Below, one piece after another: positions 11,075 to 23,843 of a DNA stretch of 64,000 bases (position 1 is its first letter; the number at the start of each line of letters is the position of its first letter). The DNA is from Botryotinia globosa (taxonomy: Eukaryota > Ascomycota > Leotiomycetes > Helotiales > Sclerotiniaceae), in the NCBI GenBank assembly GCA_014898425.1, contig RCSZ01000004.1, forward strand, positions 62,001 through 126,000. The letters run 5' to 3'. A model generated the notes under the pieces. It was not told the origin of the DNA and did no database searches. It saw only the letters and a list, made by a program, of their open reading frames with translations. The position numbers and the translations under genes were made by a program.

Positions 11075-13095
11075 TCAATATTTTGTCTCGGAAAAAACAG
11101 GCCCATCAAGCTTGAGCACTTCCGCCCATGGGGACATCTCTTCATGTTCTCTACCGGCCATTACATTCTCCATCCAACGCTTGAACAAAAATAATGGCAT
11201 TTTCTCCCACAGTTCCCATCCCTTCATTTCAAGGAATATGGCTGCCTTCTTGCACTCAAATACATCATCGTACATTGGACCCGAGAAGTGCGGGTTGGTG
11301 ATCGGGTATATAATGCCACATTTCCCTGTTCTGGTAGGATCCATTTGAGCAGGCCACAGAGTTCGTATTGGTAAATCGTCGTCTGTAGATCCTGGTCCTG
11401 ACGGATGTGGCTCTCCAGGATCCCAATCCAAAGCGGGCTGGCCATGCCATTTGACCTTTTTGTACCTAGTGGATTTTTTGACCTTTGTTCTAGATTCTGC
11501 TTGAGGTTTTTTCTCTTCTTCCTCCTCTGTTTCTGGATCCGCTTCATCCTCTGTGTCTTCATCATATTCGTCTATGAAATTTCCATCATGATCTTTCTGT
11601 GGCCTCATCGCCGGAGGAGGTCGAATATTTTGCGTATAAGTTTCATCAATAATGATCTCTTGTAACTTTGTTGGGATCCTGAACAATGGATAATTAAACG
11701 GGTAGTTGAACCCCCCATTTAAAAATTCCGCCGCGACTCTTATTCTCTTTCCTGTTGATCCAGGGACGGGGGAGAGATCTTTTCCAGATGCATAGCAAGT
11801 CATATCATATCCAAATATCAAATTCAGGGCACTGGCCATGGTGTTCAAAGCGCAGTTGTAGGTATCATTTTGTCGAGTTGCATTGGGACTGTTGTCCGTC
11901 GTTCTATTGTCGGGCTGTGCATGATCAGTGCGGTAGGACCACTGCCCGTACAATGGCCACTCGGCAGTGTCAATTTCTCCTTTATCGAATCTTGTGTATA
12001 TGATAGCTTCGATTAAAGACATTTGAAAAAATGAATGATAGTAAGCTCCGTACTTTTCATCTTCTAACGTACTTTCAAATTTGGGTTGCGCCAGACCGGA
12101 GTTGTCGATGTGAAAGACAAACCTTTGCTTTGGTGCTATTCCTATGCATTGTGTATGAAAGGCGTTGAATTCGTGTGGAATCACAATATAGTCAAGATTC
12201 GCAAATGTTTCATCATCATACTGTGCCAATGCCTTCATGGTCTTTTCCCAAGCTTTGGGAAAGTCTTGCTCGACAAGACGACGAATAGGCTCCCCATTTT
12301 CATCCACTCCTTCTTCCCTCACGAGTTGGCCTTTATCTTGATCCCAATACAACTTGTCAGAATCAATCATTATGGAGCTGACTTTTTGTTTGGTTGGTGT
12401 GTCACCAGCTAGGTCGCCACTTCTGAGTGTTCTTGCTATTGCTCTGTTCCTATAGTCGCAAGCCATGTAGACATACTAATCATAGTTTTTCACATCAGCA
12501 GTAATCTTCAAATGTTCAAATCCAACTCAAGTAAAGTACATAAACATTACTAGCTTGGAAAAACTTTTGAAAATCAACTTACCAAATCGACAATAGTGTT
12601 CGTGATATGGCCAAGCTCGTGATCTTCCATTGCACCGGTCTCTTCCCATGAACGATAGTGAGCCTTCAAAAGATACCTCCAATCACCTTTCGCCAATTTC
12701 ATACCATCCAAATCAACTGCCCATTTCCCCCATACTTTCTCATCCACTTTGTACATTTCTGTCAAGACCCTCCAAACCCAATCAGGAGTCATTGGCGCGA
12801 ACTGTCTTCTTTCCATCTCAAGTCTTATTTTGCTATTCAATTTGTCAGGTTCTGGGCGGGGGATAGGTGGTTGAGGAGGAGTGAACTGGGGAGGATAGCG
12901 AGGAGGGTGCTCGAGGTCGATTTCATATTTCTTTCGCAGCTCGTTGATGATGCTGGATTCTTTGCATCCATCGCTAGTTGTTACGCGGGTGGCACGCTTA
13001 CGTTTGCTGATGCGTCGGAGTGGATTGGGAGGAATTTGTATTTGAGTGATGGAGGTGGTGGGCATTCGAGAGCGGAACTTCCAAGCATCTGCCAT
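11075..13095 (-). CDS. Putative Ulp1-like (C48-type) cysteine peptidase
   Basis: Two exons, 13095-12583 and 12475-11075, with a 107-nt GT-AG intron, give 637 aa. The N-terminus is basic and Pro-rich. The middle has an arrangement like SUMO proteases: H278 in AFHTQC, D295 in FHIDNS, Q373 and C379 in RQNDTYNC, that is, a His-Asp-Gln-Cys order with Q-x5-C spacing. The C-terminal third includes a very acidic segment (about 475-500) followed by a Lys-rich run. It may process ubiquitin-like proteins, but the usual Trp after the catalytic His is missing and Ala replaces the Gly after the Cys, so activity is uncertain. The gene converges on the DHH gene with a gap of about 150 bp. Confidence 0.7.
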
Positions 13096-14056
13096 ATCGA
13101 GCTGATTTTGATGAGATAGTGATGAGAGATGTGATATTCTACTTCAGAAGTTTAAATGGGATCAAATACATATTCTAAAGATTTGAAAAAAGTGATGTTC
13201 AATGCTTCACCATAAAGAAATATCATGCTTTGATAAGCACCTCCGACAAAGGAACCTTTTGATTCATTCACAAATCAGGCCGCATCTGGTTCCTTAGTAA
13301 GTCAAAGCGAACACAAAGGATTGACAAGGACAAGCAAGTTATATCGTGATCCTTAACCGCTACCTTTGCACTTTCCATAGAAGTCTCGCTCATTGAAAGA
13401 GGGGGCAACTGTCGAGTAGGATCTAAATTTCAGAAAAAAATCATCAATCTTGAGGAGATGTTCCGGGGAGAGCGTGTTCCGCCATCGTCTTATAACCATC
13501 GACGACGCCATTTAATGCTCCATTTGAATGCTACGATATCAATAAGTGGAAGTTATGTTGTCGATTTTCAAATATGATTTGCATTGGTGATTGGCCGTGC
13601 TAAGCGTACAATGCACAATTTGACAAGGTGAGGGAGGTCATGGATGATAGATAGTGAGGTCAGTTAGCTTCGAGGTAGGATGTATGAGGGCATAATATAC
13701 AGGTAAGGTTGAATACAATTGGTAAACTCCTCGAACATGTGAGCTCAACCATATGTTCAAATAAGAAAATTTCTGTCGGTAGGAAAGATATTCAATATTA
13801 TTTCTACAAGGGCAAAGTCTGGCGCGCGGACAATTTGTTTGATGCGAAAGAGAGAAAAGGGGCACAACATCTCCACCTAAAGGCAATTACAAAGAAAATG
13901 GGTCAAAGCGTCTCTCGAATCTTCAACAAAGGTTCAACAACAAGATTTTCACTCGTCAAATTAATCCTCGACAACCACCCAACAAGCAAATCTACAAAAG
14001 TCCACAAGCCAATGAAGTATGTATGTACTTTCCAAAAGCAAAAAGCAAAAAACAAA
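13096..14056. other. Intergenic
   Basis: Promoter side of the peptidase-like gene and flank of the tRNA gene. No convincing coding sequence; the open frame running into the tRNA is not protein-like. Confidence 0.5.
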
Positions 14057-14158
14057 TGCGTTCGCCGGGAATCGAACCCGGGGCCCATCGAGGTTGTTCA
14101 ACTCTTGCGCACAAGAGAATGATGGCAACGATGGATTTTACCACTAAACCACAAACGC
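14057..14158 (-). tRNA. tRNA-Gly (GCC) with an intron
   Basis: Read on the minus strand, the 5' GCGTTTG pairs with CGAACGC to form the acceptor stem (one G-U pair). The anticodon stem CATCG/CGATG closes a loop with anticodon GCC, and the T arm is CCGGG-TTCGATT-CCCGG. A 31-nt intron at 14092-14122 sits directly after position 37, the standard place for nuclear tRNA introns. The mature tRNA is 71 nt before CCA addition. GCC reads GGC and GGU glycine codons. Confidence 0.93.
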
Positions 14159-14476
14159 TTGTAGATTATCTATAGATCATGCACAAGATCTGCAATATAA
14201 TCTTCACATTGCAAAAGAACATGGGGTCAATCAATATAAGTGGCAACAATTTATCCGGTGGGGGTTGTGGATATGATATGGATGTATGCAAAAAGATAGT
14301 GGGGGCTCATCTCAAATTTGCTTGTCGAGTACGTACATAGCACTCAGGGTTTTATCTCATCTAAAACAATTCGATGCACACTCTATACACGTGGATAGTT
14401 AGACTTGATATACCCGATATGTTCAAGTAGAATTGAAATCAATATAACGGAGCTAGAGACAGTTCGCCTAGATTCG
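14159..14476. other. Intergenic between tRNA and hydantoinase gene
   Basis: Upstream flank of the tRNA gene and 3' flank of the following minus-strand gene. Nothing else recognised. Confidence 0.5.
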
Positions 14477-17400
14477 TCACTGTAAATTCCAACCTCTAAA
14501 TTCCCTCTTCTCCTTGAACCATTCTTGCACATACTCTAGTCCCGTATGTGGTCCATATGGATCATTTTCCCATTGTGGAACAGGAGCTTTCAATCCCGTC
14601 TCCTCCTCGCATCGTTCTCTCAATTGCTCCAAGGTACCACCTCTGTTGTAACCTACATCTTCTCCCTCGTTCGATTTCTTCATATTTTTTCTCAAAATTT
14701 CTGTTTCCTCCTTATCGACCGAGAAATCATCCTCATTAACTACGACTCCATAATTCCTCTTAGCCCCCTCAATTGTAACCAACTTCCTCTCAACCTCCAA
14801 CGCAACTTTCTCAGCCGGTCTCGTGATGGGATCACCCAGCCCTCCACCTCCCCAGGTAACCCATTCTAACAAATCCCCGGGAACTACCTTGACATGATCA
14901 CATTTACTTTGCAACATTTTTTGCTCTCCATTCACCGAATGCAGTTTCTTCCAAGATCTCATGCCTGGTTTCCCTCCGTTAATTCCCCACGGTTTCGTGA
15001 ACCACCTATCATCATGAAGACTAAATTCTCCTTTCGCCAAAAATCGGTACAAGGTTCTTTGTGCATTACCACCACGATGAAATCCTGCGCCTCCAGTATC
15101 GGCAAGTGATTCATTTGCTTCGATTCGCAATGGGAAGTTAAGCTCAATAGCCTCAGCGGGCACAGATTTGATAGCCGGAAACAAGCAATGACAATCTGGA
15201 CCATCGCCAATGGGACGGGCTGGAACACCTCCAAAGCCAATTTGGTAGAGTTGATACCATTCACCATTAGGTTTGAAACCGGAGTAGAAGAAATGTGGAG
15301 AGTCTGAAAATCCAGCAGCGGCACTATATTGAGGCGACCGCTGACCCATGAGAGCTTGGATAATATCCATTGTGCGGCCCATAAGATGAGTACGACAGCT
15401 AACAGGGGCTGGGCGTACGGGGCGAAGTATAGTTCCTTCGGGTATAATAACTTCAAGCATATCATGAAATCCATCATTAACGACACAATAGGGATCGAAT
15501 ACTGCTAGTAAGTAGTACCCGACGAACATCTTAAACATAGTAACGGAGAGATAGAAATTGATAGCTGTTTCGGCTTGCGGAGAAGTACCATTGAAGTCGA
15601 ATACCAGTTTTCCATTTGTCTTTTTCATGGAACAAGTGATTGCATAAGGTCCAACACCTTGACCATCATCGTCGATGAAGTCAGTGAATGTGCTTTCCTC
15701 GTCACCGATTTGAGCCTCAATGAGTTTCATAATACCTGAGCGATTTCGTGCGAGAAGTTCGTCGCAAGAGGCACTATATACACTAGATATAGAAATCAGT
15801 TATGCTGCTGTAAAGTTGTGATACACATGACTTACTTAGGACCGAATCGTTCGTTCAGCTCGCAGACTCTAGTAGCTGCCGTTCTACAAGCAGCAACAAG
15901 CGCGGTCAAATCACTACGAAACCAATCCGGTTGACGAGAATTTCGACAAAATACTTCGACCATCGCTGCATTGTATACACCTCGAGAGTAAAGCTTTACG
16001 GTGGGTATCTGAATCCCGTCTTCGAAGACAGAGGTAGAGTTAATAGACATACTTCCTGGTACCGTTCCTCCAACATCACTATTAATCATCAGTTAGTTCA
16101 TGGTACCTGAGAGAACGGAAAATAACACACGTCATATGTCCGAAGTTTGCCGCCCAGCCCACGAGATCCCCTTTGTAATGGATCGGAAGAAGTACGATCA
16201 CATCATTGAGATGACTTATAGCACCACTAGTTTCATAAACATCATTTGTGACGAAAACATCACCCTCCTCAACAGTGCCTTTCCATGATTGAAGGAACTG
16301 AGTAATAAAGCTACCAAATTGGCCCACTAACATCTGTCCTTTCTTATTCGTGATGACATTGAATTCGTCTTGTTGATCTCGAATGGCAGGTGACATACTA
16401 CATCTTAGCATAAGCGTATCCATTTCATTCCTAATTGACTGCAATGAAGAGGAGATCAAAGTCGGAATTAATGGTGACTTTTGAACGAGGTCTTGAGCGC
16501 TTTCCCAATCATGATGGGCGATATCAGACGTTAACTTTGTATCCTCATTTGGAAAGATAAGGATATTTCCAAAAGTATCGATTTCGCCATGAAATCCTGG
16601 AAGTACGAGAGTATTGGAATCCATTTCGGATACCACACAAGGCCCTTGAACCGTATATCCAGCTTTCGTGATCTTGGATCTTTCCCAAAATATCGCTTCG
16701 ATCATTTTTCCATCGGTACTAATCATTTTTCGACTTATGATAGCATCATGTGGAGGCGTGTGGATGCTATTAAGAGGAGCAATTTCGATAGAATTAAGTT
16801 CCACATCCGCAGAATCATCTGTAACAATTGTACCAAGTCGCATCATTTCCAATTCGAAATCGGGAAGACAGAAGCTATATTGCTGTTCGTGAGCTGCGTG
16901 AAATCTTTCTTTGATCTCTTTGATGAAGTTCAATGAATCAAGTGCAAAATCTTCTACTCGAAGTGGGATAGATATTGTCAAAGCTTGGCCTTTATATCTG
17001 AGATCTGCTTCATACTCGACTTTAAGGGGGGTCGACTGGCTTAATGCTTTAAGAACTACATCTTGGCACCTTGTCCTTAGTTCAGTTAGAGCATCGAAGA
17101 TATCACTTTGTGTGGCGTCCGTAAGAAGTTTGATGTAAGAAATAGACTGCTCATGGCTCAACTTTGTCGTGGCATCACCCTGTGCACATAAGACACCTGG
17201 AGCAGGTGGAACAATAACTGGCCAAGCTCCTAGTAGCTTTCCTACTGCATTCGCATGCAGAGGACCAGCTCCTCCGAACGCAACGAGTGAGAAGTCTTCG
17301 GGATTATAACCTTGTTCAACAGAAACGTTGTGCAAAGCGTTGTACATCTTTTCGTTAACCAAGTTATAGATACCTTGAGCGGTTTCATTTATCGATAATC

Positions 17401-18832
17401 CCATCTGCTTGGCAACATTTTCGACCGCAATCCTCGCAGCTGCAATGTCAAGTGGAAAGTCACCACCGAGAAGTTTATCTGGAAGATAGCCAAGTACAAC
17501 ATTTGCGTCAGTTACAGTCGCGTTGTTTCCGCCTTTCCCATAACAAGCAGGTCCAGGATCTGCCCCAGACGATTCTGGACCTACGCGCATTGTAGATGTC
17601 AATTCAACGTATTGTGCTATTGATCCACCACCTGCACCAACAGTCCTGAAGATGGTTAACTAAGAGGCATGGTGGCAAGATGGGCGAAATGAGACTTACT
17701 TGACATCCACTGATGGAGCTCTTACTGTCAGATTGTCGATAGCCGTCTCTCTTCGAATCGCAGGAGTTCCATCAGAAATGAGTGCACAGTCGGTTGAAGT
17801 GCCACCCATATCTAATGTTATCAGATTTCGATATTTCGTTTTCTTAGCCACAGTATCCGCGACGCCTCGGACACCCCCTGCTGGTCCAGACATTAGAATA
17901 TTGACGGGTAGATCGCCAGCCAAGTCTAATGTGGTAAGACCGCCATCACTTTTCAAGATCCGAATAGTCTCGCTATCATCAGCAAGAAGGGTTTGGAGGT
18001 TAGCTAAGTACTTCTTGACTACTGGCTTAACGATAGCGTTAGCACTTGCTGTCACAGTACGCTCGTATTCTCCCATCTCTGATAACACATCACTTGAACA
18101 AATGATCTCAACATCAGGACCGAGAATCTCCTTCGAAATCTTTGCCACCTGCTTCTCATGTGTGCTGTTCTGGTAAGAGTTTAGCAGACTGATTGTGATA
18201 GCTTCAAGGTTTCGTTTCTTGAGGCGTTCAAGATTTTTGCGAAGTGAATCTTCATCTATTGGTGTAACAATATGACCGTCATAGCCTATAGTTCCTTTGC
18301 ATTGGACGGTACATTCAAGAGGAACTATAGGATCAGGCGGCATGAAATTAATCCAAGCTCCAAGGCCACCTGGTATCTGAGATCTTCGTACAGCCAGAAT
18401 ATCTTTATGACCTGCTGTGACAACTAATCCAGCCTTTGCCCCTTTGCCTTCAAGAACTGCGTTTGTTCCTGGCTCAAGAATCAGAAATTTTCATTCAAAT
18501 TCCATAAAACATTGATGGGTCCATACCAACAGTAGTTCCGTGATGAATGCCTTCAAATTGTCCATTCCAGTTGTACAAATCCTTCAATTTCTTTCGCACT
18601 TGCATGATACCATTTTTGACACCGACGCTTTGATCTTGACCAGTTGATGGTACCTTTGTCCGTATAGTATCGCCCTCCGGTGTGAAAACGCACACGTCGG
18701 TGAATGTTCCCTAAACCCAACGGTCAGTTGCGACATATACTTCCAGTTGTTAAGTATCGATTCACGTACTCCAACATCAACACCCAAACGATAGCCTCTG
18801 GTTTGGCCGGGAATCATGCCTGCGTCTCCCAT
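14477..18832 (-). CDS. Hydantoinase/5-oxoprolinase family protein (HyuA-HyuB fusion)
   Basis: Six exons: 18832-18770, 18710-18527, 18468-17700, 17645-16131, 16078-15836 and 15782-14477. Introns are GT-AG, 52-59 nt, and all phases agree, giving 1359 aa. Order: Hydantoinase A N-terminal domain starting with LGVDVGGTFTD (about 16-26), Hydantoinase A core with LDMGGTSTD near residue 300, its C-terminal domain, then Hydantoinase B from about 745 to 1290. This is the fused layout of eukaryotic ATP-dependent 5-oxoprolinase, which opens 5-oxoproline to glutamate in the glutathione cycle. The N-terminus resembles N-methylhydantoinase-like fungal paralogues, so another cyclic amide could be the substrate. 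Cytosolic; no signal or membrane segment. It diverges from the gene at 19475 across a 642-bp shared promoter region. Confidence 0.92.
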
Positions 18833-19474
18833 GCTGAGGGTTTGCTCTTCTTTCTTGTGGTGGGGCGTCTGAGATATTTGCTTGGAGAGAAATTCGACAA
18901 AGAACTTTGAATAATTTTTGGATAGACAACCTCAACTTCTCATATCTTCTCGAGCGTCATCATCTTGATAGAACCGGTATTCTTCCTTGCTACACTCCCT
19001 TATCACGTTGATGTGGGGGGTAGATCGGCCTGGTAAGATATTTGGGATGAATATCGCTGATAAGGGAAGTGACATTGCCATACAGCCGATCTGTCGTGCA
19101 TAGAAAGAAAACCTCCCGTGACTTGACCAGCCACTTGCTGGTCAGGATCTCATCCAGCGTGGGGCAAACCGCGAAATTTATACATGGGGATGGTGTTCAA
19201 CTGAAGCAATCATGCATATGGGCCACAAAACATTCGAAGATTGATTGATTTGCTGCCTTGAACCTCGGCAAATATCTGGGCAAGATAAATGCAACCTGTC
19301 AATTCTGCCAAGACCTACCCTTGGAAACGACGATAAGCTCGATAAGCCTTATCCGCAAGCTTACCAATAGCACTGCTCCACCATTTCGTCACACCACATC
19401 ACATTTCTCTCTTTAACTTTTCTCCATTAGTCTTCCTTCTCTTTCCTCCTCCCACCATACGGACTTCTAACAAA
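18833..19474. other. Bidirectional promoter region
   Basis: Lies between the divergent hydantoinase and 225-aa protein genes. The last 95 bp are a pyrimidine-rich CT tract typical of fungal promoters next to the start. Several short inverted repeats are visible, but I recognise no named site. Confidence 0.5.
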
Positions 19475-20279
19475 ATGGGACTTATCCGCAGTACCTTTAC
19501 CACCGCCCTTCTCGGAGCCGCAGGTGCTACATCCGGCTGGGCCTTCTGGACGCGCAATTCTAGATTCATCCCCGTCTCCCCCTCGGATCCGATATTTTCA
19601 AGCGCAGCCTACATGCGACAAAATCCTAATCGCAATCCTGCCACGCAAGACTTATGTCAAAGGAAAGTGCCACTGAGTAAGATTAAACCGCATTTATTGG
19701 AGAAGGAGGGAAAATTGGTCGAGGCTTTTTGTGCGGGAGTTTGGGGTGGTTTGGGTATGTCCCTTTCATTGTATTCTTGAAGAGCTTGCCCGCGTTGCTT
19801 GGCGGTTAAGGAAAAGAGAAGGGGGGAGATATGGCAATAGGAATAGTGAATCACGGAAGCTAATCTAATTGGGAAACATAGGTTATTCATACCAACGTTC
19901 CTATCTTTCTAAAAAATACCAAAACAGCACTACCACCGCTCACCAGCTCTGGGAACCTTCGCAACTCCTCTCCTCCACTTATGAGGTCGGAACTCAAATA
20001 ACGGACCATTTTGAAGTTGTTTCCAAAACGCCCACCTCAATTATCGTCCGCTGCGGAGATTCACCTTTAGTAACCGGGGTAAGGGATAGTGATGGACTCT
20101 TTGAGATGAAGGCTAGCGTTGATAAAAATGAGGGAGTGGCGGTCTTCGAGCTGAAGAGTGTATTCTTTAAGGGGACCGGGAAAAGTACCGAGAAACCTAT
20201 GCCGGCACATGTGGAGTTTGCGCATAGATTGTATACGAAGTTATGGATGGAAACAGCCTTAGAAAATTGTGTCATGTAA
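19475..20279 (+). CDS. Conserved fungal protein of unknown function
   Basis: Two exons, 19475-19754 and 19882-20279, with a 127-nt GT-AG intron, give 225 aa. The first 25 residues form a Gly/Ala-rich hydrophobic stretch that could be a mitochondrial or membrane anchor. The rest is a soluble alpha/beta-looking domain with alternating beta segments (FEVVSKTPTSIIVRCGD, VAVFELKSVFF). It recalls small ascomycete proteins with an N-terminal anchor and a DUF-type domain, but I cannot name the family. The start is preceded by a strong CT tract. Confidence 0.78.
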
Positions 20280-20710
20280 GAAGGTGGGATGGGATGAGGT
20301 CAAGCGTAATATATTGAAACACATTGATGAACACTTGAGCTCACATGATCAGCTTTGAAAAACAGGATGTCTGGTTGAGAAAAGCAGGACCAACTAACTT
20401 CATTGCGGGCCGTGATAACATTTTCTATCTAAATGTATGTGTCTATTGTATGCTGTTCATAATTCCCACTACTTAGCTATTCAATACCTATGTTATACTA
20501 ATTTCTCCATAGTCTTTCCCTTAACATCATATCGAAATCCGAAAACATCTTTTTCTAAACGCTAATTCGCAATACAAACTTTAACAAACTCCGTATTCCC
20601 TTTGGTATCCGTTTATCCATCCGTCTTGAGCTCAGCACTTGAGCATGTGTGTATCATATCATCAAACATAATTTAACATATTTGATCAATCGCTATCATC
20701 CAGCCATAGC
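20280..20710. other. Intergenic, convergent 3' ends
   Basis: Between two convergent genes. No gene or repeat seen. Confidence 0.5.
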
Positions 20711-21664
20711 TCAAAACGTCGAGCTCCTTCTGACATCGCCTGGTTGTCCTGGTGTGTATAATGTTGTTCTGCTTTGTGTTAGTACATATATAGTCTCTCA
20801 AATGGTTCAATCAAAGGGATGGTGTAATACTTACGCTCTACTAGCAAATTCCATATCCGAACATTCAGCCGACCGCATGGTTCTCACTTTACTCAAGTCT
20901 TCATCTTTTCTATCTCTGATTTTTCGATCCTCAGGTGCCCAAGTAATCCACCTTTCTGCCCAGCTACCCCTCTTCTCCACTTCCTCATTCTCAGCATCCC
21001 GACCTCCACCCCCCTCGATGTCCGTATCCTCTCCCTGATCCCTCCCTTTTCCCCACCTCCAGCTTTTCCCAAGGTGTCTAAAGATATACCCCAACGCCGC
21101 GAAAACCAACACTGGAGTCCCTAGAGCCACTGCCCAACTCGGTGTTTGGACATTCCCAAGAACGATCCAGAATTGCAGCATGACTCCTAGAATAGCGATG
21201 AGAGAACCGACTTGTAGGATTGACCAAAAACCCCAGTAGAGTTGAATTAGATCTTCGCCGTCACAGTATTCGATATTGAAGGCGGCGAACACCTCGAGCA
21301 CGATACAAAAAAGAGCGATTAGAAAACAAAGGGAAACTATCGAGAGGTAGTGAATACGGCGACGACGAATGCGACGGACTTGGCGAGAAGTGGAGTCACT
21401 TTTCAGGAGTTCGGTCAGGTTGTTTGATCTGGGATCTGTTAGGCTGACAGGTCCAGGAATTTGTGGAGAACGCGGAGAAGAGTGTGAAAACATGTTGAGA
21501 ACTACTTACTTGTGATGTTGGATGGAAGATATACACATCAAGACAAGAACGAATACAAACAAAGACCAGTAAATGATATTAGCTTCGGCCAATGTTAAAT
21601 TTCGAAAGAATCGAGCATAGTGGGCACAACGAGCTGGATCTTTGAGTGTGAATTTCCCAGTCAT
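20711..21664 (-). CDS. Four-helix membrane protein, hypothetical
   Basis: Three exons, 21664-21510, 21428-20835 and 20768-20711, give 268 aa. Exon 3 is inferred from a perfect GTAAGT donor, a TACTAAC branch site and a CAG acceptor; it adds 19 codons including the stop. Without it the protein would end one codon past the donor. Four hydrophobic helices lie at about residues 30-48, 78-96, 110-135 and 142-160. The first loop is very Arg-rich (RQVRRIRRRR), which by the positive-inside rule puts it in the cytosol. The C-terminal tail is acidic then basic. It resembles fungal MARVEL-like or pH-response-type small membrane proteins in size only. Confidence 0.72.
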
Positions 21665-22880
21665 CGTAATGGCGAAAGAATAAGGGATTGAGATTCCAGA
21701 TATTACAGGACACTAATCAGGAATGGATTGAGCACAAATAAATGGTGATAATCCAGCTTTGAGAAAAGAACTGGCCTCGAAAGTATTTATCTCGACAATG
21801 TAAAGTCACTTGTTGGTGTCTACTCGCAGAGAAAGTACAAGTATATTGGCGAGAATGAAGGAGAAACGCCTCATCCGACTTGGAGGGACGCCTTAACTTA
21901 TCTTGCGGAATGACTGGGGCATCAAGCTGAATGTAGTGATACAAGATAACTATATCTTTTCGCCCAGACTTACATGGGGATAGAATGCTTGGTGGTTTCG
22001 GTACTCATAATTGTAATTAACCTTATGCTTAGGAATGGAGCCCAAAGTTCAGGAAAAATAGTAAAATAAGGGGATAGTGACTAGGTTTCGACACCTTGGC
22101 CTTTGCTATCAAGGTTAGAGATTATGTGTATGTCGGAGAAACCATCATCTGGGGAGCCGCAGATATGGGATCTTGGCGAAGATCTTTCTTGGATGTTGTA
22201 TGGTATCTGGGACGTGTCCCTCGGGTTATTGCTGTTCCATCATGATGCTTTTTACTGGCCAAGGGAGGCGGAGTCAAATGCCAAGTGAAAATAAGGTTTG
22301 GTCGGAAAATGGAATTGCAAATTTATTAGTTTCCGTCTCCCTTCGTGGCATTGCTTTTCCAAACGTCATGTATGAGACTTTAGTGCTCAATCGTTTGATC
22401 CTCGGACATCTTGAAAGAGTTCTTTTGGTGTTGATCGTCGTTCCTGAGGAAAACTTTGATAAGGATTGATTGCAAAGTATAACAGAAAAGTTGAACGCTT
22501 TGAATCGACTGCTTGTGACGCGTAATCCACTAGGATTTCTACAGCAAGTGCTGCTTTGCTTACTGCAATGTAAAGTAAGACAATATGGTGTTGCAGGTAT
22601 CACAACAGTATCTTGGTCAAAGTCTGGACTTTTTCAATTGCACACGGCGAAATGAATGTGTACCATCAAGAGAAGGCGGGCATGACAAGTATGTCGACAG
22701 TCTTTATCAATCCATCTGACTGCTGCCCAAAGGGGGTATATTTTTGGTACATCAACGCCGCAGATTCCAAGACTCCAAGATGCCAAGTTGGGATAATGTG
22801 ATTTATCTGGGGACAGATTGATCTTATTAGTCTTGGAATTTTGGAATGATATATCTTTAGATAAGGACTGATTTGCTCAC

Positions 22881-23067
22881 ATTCCGTATTCCACTCCACC
22901 TTTGAGTTGTGGTGATAAGGTGCAACGTTGAGATCAGAAAATACGGTGAGATCGCGGACAACGACGTATACTTTCCATGAATCGTAGCCTTCTTGGCGGA
23001 AGCGGGAGGCATCTGGGCTTTCGACAAGACGGATGATGTGATCAATGGTATTTTTTGAATTCCTTGA
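22881..23067 (-). pseudogene. Possible orphan exon or coding relic
   Basis: The minus strand here reads as a well-behaved protein segment: about 60 codons beginning near TIDHIIRLVESPDASRF and including SWKVYVVVRDLTVF. It starts just after a TAA and can end at a GTGAGC donor at 22880-22875. The composition looks coding, with charged and aromatic residues in balance. I find no neighbouring exon that continues it on either side. It may be a relic of a lost gene or an exon of an unrecognised gene. Confidence 0.3.
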
Positions 23068-23843
23068 TTAGGAAGTCATGACCCTGAGTCAATGTTACCA
23101 GGATATGGGATGGTCACCAAAGTAGTCATCCTATTTATGGCTAAGACAGCATCCGGACCGTCGCAGGTCCGGGGAGACAGGTGAAGTTATTCGCGCCCGT
23201 GAGGACAGTCAGTTAAAGACGAAAGACTATTGAAATTTGGGCTATTGGATTGAAAGAAAGAAATCATCTGGAGCGTATGGTTTTTTGAGTGGGTATTTTC
23301 CGATGCGTAACCTAAATGTGGGATATAAACGAACTTTCCACATGCTCCGCTTCTTTGATATTGTACAGCATCTTCGTAGCTCCACCGAGGTAACCGCCAA
23401 AAGAACAATAACATTCATGGATTCGGATTATTTACTCAGATTCTTGGATACAATCTGAGCTCTCTACTGCCTCCATGCCCCCATACCCCAGAACCCCTTA
23501 CTGTTATACGTGGGGGCGTGCCAAGGTCGAGCTGAAAACAACACACAAGAAAGCCATCCCAAATTTGTGAGCCCCGAATTCACGCTTGTGTCGATCGGTA
23601 GACGCTGTTCCCAGCCTCAAGCTCTAAACATCATGGAATTTATTTCCCATAATATTGTTGGAAATTGTGAACATAGAGATAGACTCCAAGTCTCTTCTGC
23701 TCAGATTGAATTTTCTAAGAAAAGGACATTCCTTTCGTGTGACATGGACATAAACTTTTCGGTCTTGATGAAAATCTCTCTGCAAGTCTGACGTGGAGGT
23801 GTTTCAAACCGTATATCAGTTTAGGCCTGCATCTACTGATTGG

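Noticed and set aside
13709..14122. 137-codon plus-strand frame overlapping the tRNA gene
   Set aside because: It runs into the antisense of a well-folded tRNA and has no protein character.
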